NCBI GenBank assembly: GCA_026706345.1
Contig: JAPOYX010000081.1
Location: 1 to 64,000 of the forward strand
Reading direction: 5' to 3'
Source of the DNA: Gemmatimonadota bacterium
GTDB lineage: Bacteria; JAAXHH01
DNA: 64,000 bases
Below the pieces are notes generated by a model, which worked only from the letters and a program-made list of their open reading frames with translations, searched no databases and was not told where the DNA came from. Within the stretch, counting starts at the first letter, position 1, and the number at the start of each line of letters is the position of its first letter. The translations under genes and the position numbers were made by a program. Below are positions 57,853-64,000 of the stretch, piece by piece.

Positions 57853-58087
57853 CCAGGCGGCCTTTTCTCAGATTGCGTACGTAAGTATCGACATCGGCTG
57901 TTTCTTTCCTGTCTCGCCACATCCCGAACGCCTCATGGTCTTTTACGGATTTGTCCGTTCGATGCCGGCTGGGAGAAAGAATGGCCTTTTCTTTGCCGCG
58001 ATAAAAAATGGTAACCGATTCGTTACGGTCAAGCGCGAGCAGAACGTCTCTCATGCGTCGTCGCAGGTCAAGTATGGATGCTTTCAT
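57842..58087 (-). CDS. vapB: VapB-like antitoxin (Phd/YefM type)
   Basis: An 81-residue protein: MKASILDLRRRMRDVLLAL and ESVTIFYRGKEKAIL match the Phd/YefM antitoxin N-terminal DNA-binding fold, and the C-terminal part (TYVRNLRKGRL) would contact the toxin. The start at 58087 has AAGGAGGAG 6-7 nt upstream; a longer in-frame start at 58153 is unlikely. It would repress its own promoter. Confidence 0.8.
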   Translation of the reverse strand: MKASILDLRRRMRDVLLALDRNESVTIFYRGKEKAILSPSRHRTDKSVKDHEAFGMWRDRKETADVDTYVRNLRKGRLDDF

Positions 58088-58099
58088 AACTCCTCCTTG

Positions 58100-58140
58100 A
58101 AGTGTACACTTGATATGATCAATTGTCGAAAAGACGTCAA
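58100..58140 (-). promoter_or_regulatory. Promoter and operator of the toxin-antitoxin operon
   Basis: On the minus strand TTGACG (58140-58135) and CATATC (58117-58112), 17-bp spacer. Between them and the start codon lies a perfect palindrome AAGTGTACACTT (58100-58111) and the inverted repeat TTGAT-ATG-ATCAA (58110-58122), a plausible operator for autoregulation. Confidence 0.6.
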
Positions 58141-58380
58141 GTTGCAAATCCACTTACCGACCTGTCACCGACCCGCGCCTGCATCCGTGGAACGAATATA
58201 TGGAACAACCATCCGAAGATGTTCCTTGACGTCCCGCCAGACGCTTTCTCATCTTATCCTCACCGAAACGCCCGGAAGCGCTTGATCATCGAACCGCGCA
58301 GTCAGTTCTTAGTGGGCGAGACTCCGCGCGGGGCATAGCAGTAGAACGCATATGGATTACGGAAAGGAACGCGCGCTATA
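58141..58380. other. Gap between toxin-antitoxin promoter and MTA phosphorylase gene
   Basis: No gene is supported. A TTGACG at 58226-58231 could be the -35 for the phosphorylase but no convincing -10 follows at normal spacing. AAAGGAA lies about 10-14 nt before the ATG at 58381. Confidence 0.4.
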
Positions 58381-59244
58381 ATGGCGGAAGCACAGATCGC
58401 GGTCATCGGCGGGACGGGGTTCTACGGGATGGAGGGCCTGACGGACGTTGAGGAAGTGCGGCCCGAAACCCCCTTCGGCGATCCGAGTGACGCCATCGTG
58501 ACCGGCACCCTCGAGGGCCGGCGCGTGGCGTTTCTGGCCCGCCACGGCCGGGGCCACCGCGTCGCGCCGTCTGAAATCAACGTGCGGGCGAACATCTTCG
58601 CGCTGAAGACGCTGGGCGTCCGGTGGATTCTCTCGGTAAGCGCCGTGGGCAGCCTCCAGGAGAACATACGTCCGCGGGATTTCGTCATACCGGACCAGTT
58701 ATACGACCATACCCGGCATCGCACGACGAGCTTTTTCGGAAGCGGCCTCGTGGTGCACGTGGGACTCGCCGAACCCTTCTGCGGACCGCTTCGCCGCTTG
58801 CTTGTCGGCGGCGCCGAATCGACGGGGCTGACGGTGCATGACGGCGGAACCTATCTCTGCATGGAAGGACCGCAGTTCTCTACCAGGGCGGAGTCGAACG
58901 TCTACCGGGGCTGGGGGTTTTCGGTCATCGGGATGACGGCGGCGCCGGAAGCCAAGCTCGCCCGGGAGGCGGAGATCTGCTACGCCGCCATCGCGTGTTC
59001 CACCGACTACGACTGCTGGCACGAGGAACACGCTTCCGTCACGGTCGATATGATCATCGAGAACCTGCACGCGAACGTGGAACAGGCGCGCCAGGTGGTC
59101 CGCCACGTCGTGCCGGCCATTCCGCTGGAAAGCACGTGCCGCTGTCACAACGCGCTGGCCAACGCCATCGTTTCCGACCGCGGCTCGGTGCCCGCCGCCA
59201 CGCTGGAGAAGCTGAAGCCGATCGTGGGCCGGTATTTCGAGTAA
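58381..59244 (+). CDS. mtnP: S-methyl-5'-thioadenosine phosphorylase
   Basis: A 287-residue nucleoside phosphorylase: IAVIGGTGFYGMEGL, the phosphate loop GHRVAPSEINVRAN, YLCMEGPQFSTRAES and IGMTAAPEAKLAREA are the MTAP/PNP II signatures. It splits 5'-methylthioadenosine to adenine and 5-methylthioribose 1-phosphate in methionine salvage. AAAGGAA precedes the ATG. Confidence 0.93.
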   Translation: MAEAQIAVIGGTGFYGMEGLTDVEEVRPETPFGDPSDAIVTGTLEGRRVAFLARHGRGHRVAPSEINVRANIFALKTLGVRWILSVSAVGSLQENIRPRDFVIPDQLYDHTRHRTTSFFGSGLVVHVGLAEPFCGPLRRLLVGGAESTGLTVHDGGTYLCMEGPQFSTRAESNVYRGWGFSVIGMTAAPEAKLAREAEICYAAIACSTDYDCWHEEHASVTVDMIIENLHANVEQARQVVRHVVPAIPLESTCRCHNALANAIVSDRGSVPAATLEKLKPIVGRYFE

Positions 59245-59267
59245 AAACCAGGAAAGGTTAAACGCGC

Positions 59268-59339
59268 GGACGCCGGGCCAGTCCACTCGCATGTCAAGGT
59301 GTTAAAACGGCACGGACGCCGGGCCAGTCCACCCACATG
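59268..59339. repeat. Duplicated 3' end of the dioxygenase gene
   Basis: The segment coding DMxVDWPGVRA occurs twice in tandem (about 59268-59293 beyond the stop and 59313-59338 within the gene), about 24 of 26 bases identical. The gene copy ends with the stop at 59294; the distal copy is noncoding remnant. Confidence 0.75.
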
Positions 59340-60082
59340 TCGTCGCCGGGAGGCGCGTCCTCGTCCAGGTCCGCCCGCTTGTAGTCGTAAAGGACCGCCT
59401 GGCGGATCCGGCCCGTCCGGTTGTGACCGACGGAATGGCCCATGCGGTGGTGCCAGAACACGATATCGCCGGCCTTGCCGTGGCAGTCCATGTAGGGCAT
59501 TTGGCTCACCTCGTCCTTGTGGGCCAGGTATTCGGCTGTCTTGTCGAAGACATAGCGCCGCGTGAAATCCCGGAAGAAAATCCGGTGACTGCCCGGCCAT
59601 ACGGTGAATCCGCCGCCGCCGGGCTCCACGTCGTCAATGTACCCCACGACGCCGAGATGAAAGGGATGGGCGTCCACGTGGCAACCCAAGGGACGGGGCG
59701 GCTTGGCGCCCTCGGGGAGGACGCAGTAAATGCCGCGGATCCGGTCCGGCTCGACCAGCTTGCCCTTCCCGAGCAACTGCTCCGCCATGCCCATCACGGA
59801 AGGATCGGTGGCGAGGAGGCGGACCATCCAGTCCTCTCCGCCCGGTTTCCGGTACTTCCACATGAAGTTGTGGCGATGGGAGGCGCTGTCGTCCACCGGT
59901 TCGGCGAAGGGTCCGATCCAGGTTTCCGGCTTGCCGCGCTCGAGGGGCGGCGGCAGGTTGCTCCACATGCGTTCCCTGCCCCGGGCCATCAGGTCGGGAT
60001 CCAGCACGTTGCGCTTGACCAGGTAGCCTTCGCGGACGAAAAATCGGATGTCGTCGTCGTTAAGACGGACCATGTCCATCAA
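59294..60082 (-). CDS. Phytanoyl-CoA dioxygenase (PhyH) family oxygenase
   Basis: A 262-residue Fe(II)/2-oxoglutarate-dependent oxygenase. The facial triad is seen as HVD (in CHVDAHPF, about residue 133) and a distal histidine in GHSVGH (about residue 217), followed by an arginine (RTGRIRQAV) for 2-oxoglutarate. Gly-rich GGGGFTVWPGSH precedes. Family members hydroxylate varied substrates. The substrate is unknown; divergent from an M1 peptidase. Confidence 0.87.
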   Translation of the reverse strand: MMDMVRLNDDDIRFFVREGYLVKRNVLDPDLMARGRERMWSNLPPPLERGKPETWIGPFAEPVDDSASHRHNFMWKYRKPGGEDWMVRLLATDPSVMGMAEQLLGKGKLVEPDRIRGIYCVLPEGAKPPRPLGCHVDAHPFHLGVVGYIDDVEPGGGGFTVWPGSHRIFFRDFTRRYVFDKTAEYLAHKDEVSQMPYMDCHGKAGDIVFWHHRMGHSVGHNRTGRIRQAVLYDYKRADLDEDAPPGDDMWVDWPGVRAVLTP

Positions 60083-60112
60083 CTCTGTCGGTTCGGATAG
60101 ATGTGAACGGTG

Positions 60113-60143
60113 AATATATGGGACGGACCGCGGGACGTGTCAA
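60113..60143 (-). promoter_or_regulatory. Predicted promoter of the dioxygenase gene
   Basis: TTGACA (60143-60138) then CATATA (17-bp spacer) overlapping TATATT (60118-60113, 19-bp spacer), minus strand, 31 bp upstream of the start. Same layout as the polyprenyl synthase promoter. Confidence 0.45.
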
Positions 60144-60156
60144 GGAGGAACACAAC

Positions 60157-61773
60157 GTGAAGAAATGGATCATCAGGTGGACTGTCGCGGCGGCGCTGCT
60201 CCTCTGGGGTCTCACGCCCGATGCCGGCGCGGCCAACGACGGATACCCCCGCCTGGAGGACGTGGATATACTCCACTACCGGATCCGCCTGGAGATCGGC
60301 GAAACAGGCAAGGCCATTCAGGGCGAGACCACGATCCTGGCGGAGATGCTGGCCGTCGGCCGGAACGTCCTGCCCCTCGACCTGGGCCCGCTCACCGTGG
60401 AGCGGGTTACGGTGGGCGGACAAAACGCGGCTTTTGCGCATCGCAACAACCGGTTGAGCATTACGCTGGGGAACGACATCGCAGAGGGTGACACGGTCGC
60501 GGTGATCGTGTCGTATCGCGGCGAACCCGTGGACGGGCTGTTCATACAGGCAAACAAGTTCGGCGACCGGTCGGTGTTCGCGGACAACTGGCCGAACCGG
60601 GCCCGGCACTGGTTCCCCGGGGTGGACCACCCCTATGACAAGGCCACGGTCGAGTTCATCGTCACCACCCCCGCTGCGTACGACGTCGTGGCCAACGGCC
60701 GAATGCTGGAGAGGACGGCCGTCTCGCCGGAACGCAAGCGGACGCACTGGAGAACCGACGCGCCCATACCCACGTACTGCATGGTGGTCGGAGCGGCGCG
60801 CTTTTCCATCGTCCGGCCGGGGTCCTGGCAGGGAATCCCTGTTTCGTACTACCTGTTTCCCGGTGACCGTGACGCGGGAACGGCGGACTTTTCCCGCTCC
60901 ACGGACATGCTGGCCTTCTACACCGGCCTGATCGGACCCTATCCCTACGCGAAACTCGCGCTGGTGCAGTCTTCCACCCGGTTCGGCGGCATGGAGAACG
61001 CCAGCGCCATCTTCTTTTCGGAACGGAGCATAACGGGCACCAAACGGAACGAAGCCGTGGTCGCTCACGAGATCGCCCACCAGTGGTTCGGCGATTCGGT
61101 GACGGAATCCGACTGGCACCACCTGTGGCTCAGTGAAGGGTTCGCCACCTACTTCGGCGCCCTGTTTTTCGAAGAAGCCGACGGCGACGAACGGTTTCAC
61201 GAAATGCTGGCCCGGAGCAGATCCCGGTATTTCGATGCGAACCGCCGCGCGCCGGCCCCCATCTTCAATCCGGGCATAACCGACCTGTTCGACCTGCTGA
61301 ATGCATACAACTACAGCAAGGGCGGGCTGGTACTCCACATGCTCAGGGGCCTGATGGGCGACGAGGCCTTCTTCGCGGGCATACGGGATTTCTACGCCAC
61401 ATTCCGTGACCAGACCGTGCTGACCCGGGATTTCCAGTCCGTCATGGAAACCCGGCTTGGAGAAGATCTCGGGTGGTTCTTCGACCAGTGGATCTACCGT
61501 GCGGGTCATCCCGTGGTCGAGGCGGTCTGGTCCTGGGATGACCGGAACGGGGAGGTATCCGTGCGACTGAACCAGGCGCATCGGCAGGAGCCCTTCAGGC
61601 TGCCCGTAACCCTCGCCTTCGTGGCGGGAGACCGGCAGGATCGCAAACAAATCGAGCTTCTCGACCGTTCGCAAGAATTTCGCTTCAAACTGGACGCCGC
61701 GCCCGAGAATCTCCTGGTCGATCCCGATGGCTGGCTGCTGATGGAGGTGCAGGTAAAGCGTGAGGATGGATAA
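60157..61773 (+). CDS. Secreted M1-family aminopeptidase
   Basis: A 538-residue zinc aminopeptidase with a signal peptide (KKWIIRWTVAAALLLW, cleavage after GAA). It shows the GGMENAS substrate motif (about residue 277), the HEIAHQWFG zinc helix (about 304) and WLSEGFATYF with the third zinc ligand. The start is GTG at 60157 with AAGGAGG 8 nt upstream; an in-frame ATG at 60103 has no ribosome-binding site. Acts on the N-terminal residues of peptides in the periplasm or outside the cell. Confidence 0.93.
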   Translation: MKKWIIRWTVAAALLLWGLTPDAGAANDGYPRLEDVDILHYRIRLEIGETGKAIQGETTILAEMLAVGRNVLPLDLGPLTVERVTVGGQNAAFAHRNNRLSITLGNDIAEGDTVAVIVSYRGEPVDGLFIQANKFGDRSVFADNWPNRARHWFPGVDHPYDKATVEFIVTTPAAYDVVANGRMLERTAVSPERKRTHWRTDAPIPTYCMVVGAARFSIVRPGSWQGIPVSYYLFPGDRDAGTADFSRSTDMLAFYTGLIGPYPYAKLALVQSSTRFGGMENASAIFFSERSITGTKRNEAVVAHEIAHQWFGDSVTESDWHHLWLSEGFATYFGALFFEEADGDERFHEMLARSRSRYFDANRRAPAPIFNPGITDLFDLLNAYNYSKGGLVLHMLRGLMGDEAFFAGIRDFYATFRDQTVLTRDFQSVMETRLGEDLGWFFDQWIYRAGHPVVEAVWSWDDRNGEVSVRLNQAHRQEPFRLPVTLAFVAGDRQDRKQIELLDRSQEFRFKLDAAPENLLVDPDGWLLMEVQVKREDG

Positions 61774-62029
61774 GGGGATAGACTGAGCCAGAGGGTGATG
61801 AATCTGTCGCCACGATAAGTGCGACAATAAAAAAGTGTTGACTTTTCCGGGAGTTATGATTTATTGACTATCAGGATTTGTCTCTGTCTCCTGCATGATC
61901 GTAAAACAACAGACGATGCGGCACGGATCAGAACTAACGGTCCTGCCGTTTTTCTATATGCGGGTTGAAAGTCGAACAGAGACTTCGTTGTAGATGTATC
62001 TATACATGCCTGAAAGGTGGTGAGCAATA
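61774..62029 (+). other. Gap and leader upstream of the cold-shock gene
   Basis: No gene is supported. A small hairpin (AACGG, 5-nt loop, CCGTT, then TTTTCT) at 61936-61955 and AAGGTGG immediately before the coding start are the visible elements, consistent with a structured cspA-type leader. TTGACT at 61838 lacks a good -10. Confidence 0.45.
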
Positions 62030-62230
62030 TTGGCAGTCGGTAAAGTAAAGTGGTTCAACGACCACAAGGGCTACGGTTTTATCGAGCACGATGGTGGCGA
62101 TGACGTATTCGTACACTACTCCGCGATCCAGGGAGAGGGTTTCAAGTCCCTGTCGGAAGGTGATGCGGTCGAGTTCGATATCACGGAAGGGCCCAAGGGA
62201 TTTCAGGCCGCTAACGTCGTAAAGCAGTAA
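62030..62230 (+). CDS. Cold-shock protein (CspA family)
   Basis: A 66-residue OB-fold RNA-binding protein. [29 protein letters not shown] carries RNP1 (KGYGFI) and RNP2 (VFVHY). The start is TTG at 62030 with AAGGTGGTGAG upstream. It acts as an RNA chaperone or antiterminator. It is followed by a strong terminator. Confidence 0.95.
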   Translation: MAVGKVKWFNDHKGYGFIEHDGGDDVFVHYSAIQGEGFKSLSEGDAVEFDITEGPKGFQAANVVKQ

Positions 62231-62257
62231 AGCGGTAACTATCCCCGACGAAACGAC

Positions 62258-62296
62258 ACGGGCGCCGGAGCAATCTGTTCCGGCGCCCGTTTTTTA
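62258..62296 (+). terminator. Rho-independent terminator of the cold-shock gene
   Basis: A perfect 12-bp stem (ACGGGCGCCGGA / TCCGGCGCCCGT) with a 9-nt loop is followed by a T-run, 28 bp after the stop codon. Confidence 0.95.
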
Positions 62297-62378
62297 TTTG
62301 AGTCAGGCAATCTGCCGAAGCGATGGCCGGCCTTCACCTCGCCGGCCCAATCCAGTCAGACATAGAGTCAGTCCGCCT

Positions 62379-63335
62379 CTACTCTCCGATGTGATACCGC
62401 AATCCCAGCGTTAGGCCCCAGAAATGCGAAGGGCTCCCCTTGATCTCGTATTGAACGGGCATGTCGTAGCCGGTTCCCGAAGTCGGCCCCACGGTGGATT
62501 CGTGTCCCCGCAGCAACCTCCAGGGGTTTTCACCATCCAGGAACTCACCAACTCTTCCGTACCGCAGCTTCAGGCCAGCCGAAAATCGCTCGTCCATCGC
62601 GTAGTCCACGCCGGCGAGGAACTGGTAGCTGAAAATCCTGTCCGAGAGCTTGGCATCGGCGAGCGATGCCAGCCCGGCGGCGTGGCTATTGCGTCCCAGT
62701 TGCCGCATCCTCTCCCGGTCGTTGGTCCGGACGGAGACCGCCGAATAAAACAGCTTCTGACGTGCCAGCCCGGCGCCCACGCCCAGGTACGGGGTCGCGT
62801 TGGGTGAAAGCATGCCGCGGAAGTCATAGTAGAGATTCGCGAATAGATTATCCGTCCGGAAATCGCTGATCTTCTCGCTGCGTTCAACGAACTCGGCCTG
62901 TTTCGCGTCGCCCGGAATGACCAGCGGCAGGAACGCCCCGCTCTGGCCTCTGCGAAAAAACTCGACCTCGATACGCAGGGCCCTCAGGACATACCCGGCC
63001 TGGACACCGGCCAGGATACCCTCTCCCAGTTCGAATCCGTTGGGACTCCCCGGAAACAAGCGCGGCGAACACTCAGACAGCGGCAGGGGAACCCTGGTTC
63101 CATCGTTCAGCGTCTCTCCGGGAAGCCACTGATCGCAGTTGGTGGGTATGCTCCTGGTGTTTGTTCTCGTGGACTCGTACTCTCCGGGAAGGGATACCCC
63201 GGCCTGCATGCCGAAATAGAATCCCCGGCGGCTTTCGTCTTCCTGGTCCAGTGCGGCCGATTCCGGCGGGAAGGCCAGGAACGCCAGCATGCATATGCAC
63301 AGGGCCGGTATGGCGCTGATTGTCTTCATGATCAT
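62379..63335 (-). CDS. Outer-membrane beta-barrel protein
   Basis: A 318-residue protein with a signal peptide (AIPALCICMLAFLAFPPESAA) and alternating hydrophobic/aromatic strands: GFYFGMQAGVSLPGEY, YVLRALRIEVEFFRRG, LFANLYYDFRG, PYLGVGAGLARQ, YQFLAGVDYAMDERFSAGLKLRYG and ending HFWGLTLGLRYHIGE. It has the OmpA-like eight-strand pattern with a Cys-containing first loop. Function is unknown. Confidence 0.85.
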   Translation of the reverse strand: MIMKTISAIPALCICMLAFLAFPPESAALDQEDESRRGFYFGMQAGVSLPGEYESTRTNTRSIPTNCDQWLPGETLNDGTRVPLPLSECSPRLFPGSPNGFELGEGILAGVQAGYVLRALRIEVEFFRRGQSGAFLPLVIPGDAKQAEFVERSEKISDFRTDNLFANLYYDFRGMLSPNATPYLGVGAGLARQKLFYSAVSVRTNDRERMRQLGRNSHAAGLASLADAKLSDRIFSYQFLAGVDYAMDERFSAGLKLRYGRVGEFLDGENPWRLLRGHESTVGPTSGTGYDMPVQYEIKGSPSHFWGLTLGLRYHIGE

Positions 63336-63595
63336 CCATTCTCTTGGTCACGGGGTGGGTATGTTGTGTCGGAAAATACCGGTGCCGGCTTCTGACAACA
63401 AGCGGTTTCGAGGAGACAGCCCCGGTCATCAGGCTGCATGGCAAGGCCTTTCCCCATTCGGCGACGTTGGGCTTGACAGGACGTATCGATCCATCCAGAT
63501 TTCCAGTCCGGTTCGATATTCAGATGTTCATGCCGAATGATTTCTGCTGGTATCGGCTCATCTACTATCCTATCCATCTACCCGGGGCGAAAACA
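63336..63595. other. Divergent promoter region, outer-membrane gene and TonB-dependent receptor
   Basis: No gene is supported. On the minus strand TTGTTG (63401-63396) and TATTTT (63378-63373), 17-bp spacer, could drive the barrel gene. On the plus strand TTGACA (63473-63478) and a weak CAGATT 17 bp later could drive the receptor gene. Confidence 0.4.
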
Positions 63596-64000
63596 ATGCA
63601 TACCGGCGTTTTGTTTCCTTTCCCTGAAACTACCTGGCAGCGTGCGGCGAACTCTGGCATTTCCACTGGACTGTGGGCGGTCCTGTGTCTGGTCTTTGTC
63701 TTCATCGCCGGTGTGACAGCCGCGCAGGATAACCGTCCGGCGCCTGGAAACCCGAGCGAGTCCCCCCGCGCCGGCGAGGCGGAAGAACCCGAGCAGTCCG
63801 GATCTTCCGGGCAATCCAAACGGCCTGGCCCGGAAAGCGCGAGCCCGCCTGGTGAACCCGCCATCGTGATGGAAGAAGTCGTGGTCACGGCGCGCAAAAG
63901 GGCGCAGCCCGCCTTCGAGGTCCCGCTGTCCCTGTCCACGATACAGGAGACGAAGTCCACCGCCCTTCGCGCTTCCGGCATGGACCTGCGGTTTCTTTCG
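63596..64000 (+). CDS. TonB-dependent receptor (5' part, runs off window)
   Basis: The first 135 codons of an outer-membrane receptor. A signal peptide (about residues 24-45, hydrophobic core WAVLCLVFVFIAGVTAAQ) is followed by a Pro/Ser/Gly/Glu-rich linker (about 46-88) and EEVVVTARKR, the TonB box and start of the plug, then VPLSLSTIQ and LRASGMDLRFLS. The rest is outside the window, so the ligand is unknown. Confidence 0.85.
   Translation, partial: MHTGVLFPFPETTWQRAANSGISTGLWAVLCLVFVFIAGVTAAQDNRPAPGNPSESPRAGEAEEPEQSGSSGQSKRPGPESASPPGEPAIVMEEVVVTARKRAQPAFEVPLSLSTIQETKSTALRASGMDLRFLS

Noticed and set aside
60079-61827. 582-codon minus-strand reading frame
   Set aside because: Antisense to the M1 peptidase, which has a signal peptide, zinc motif and ribosome-binding site.

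Overview
The window is GC-rich, densely packed bacterial chromosome from a Gram-negative (diderm) organism. Evidence for the envelope type: a division and cell-wall cluster with meso-diaminopimelate-type MurE, GT9 heptosyltransferase-like enzymes, an MsbA-like exporter, an outer-membrane beta-barrel protein and the start of a TonB-dependent receptor. The gene set (complete 14-subunit complex I, phytanoyl-CoA dioxygenase-like oxygenase, VC_2705-type symporter pair) fits an uncultured FCB-like or Latescibacterota-like lineage; that placement is inference only. No rRNA, tRNA, CRISPR array or transposase was recognised. Nearly all genes are on the minus strand.

Layout: 1-3.4 kb holds a PHP-domain phosphoesterase (cut by the window edge) and valS. 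3.6-17.5 kb is a dcw cluster reading mraZ-rsmH-ftsL-ftsI-murE-murF-ftsW-murC-murB-ftsQ-ftsA-ftsZ; mraY, murD and murG are absent from their usual slots. Its promoter carries three GTGGG boxes at exact 10-bp spacing, the expected MraZ operator. 17.8-21.2 kb is rpmE-prfA-prmC-proC. A SurA/PpiD-like foldase gene on the plus strand follows, then rng-rplU-rpmA-phosphohexomutase (23.3-27.7 kb).

27.7-42.7 kb is a glycan or lipopolysaccharide assembly region: three GT9 enzymes, four GT2 enzymes, one GT4 enzyme, a radical SAM/SPASM protein, a methyltransferase, an MsbA-like ABC exporter and a polyprenyl diphosphate synthase. It is interrupted by a sodium/solute symporter and its DUF4212 partner. 42.8-57.3 kb is a complete nuoABCDEFGHIJKLMN operon with pyrE (orotate phosphoribosyltransferase) inserted between nuoB and nuoC. 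57.4-64 kb holds a VapBC-type toxin-antitoxin pair, MTA phosphorylase, a dioxygenase, an M1 aminopeptidase, a cold-shock protein with a strong terminator, an outer-membrane protein and a truncated TonB-dependent receptor.

Two threads run through the whole window. First, several promoters share a TTGACA, 16-17 bp, TATTTT/TATATT-like layout. Second, a family of 9-bp tandem repeats (GGCGGACCA-like) sits at gene junctions and gene ends and in one case has expanded in frame inside an ABC transporter.
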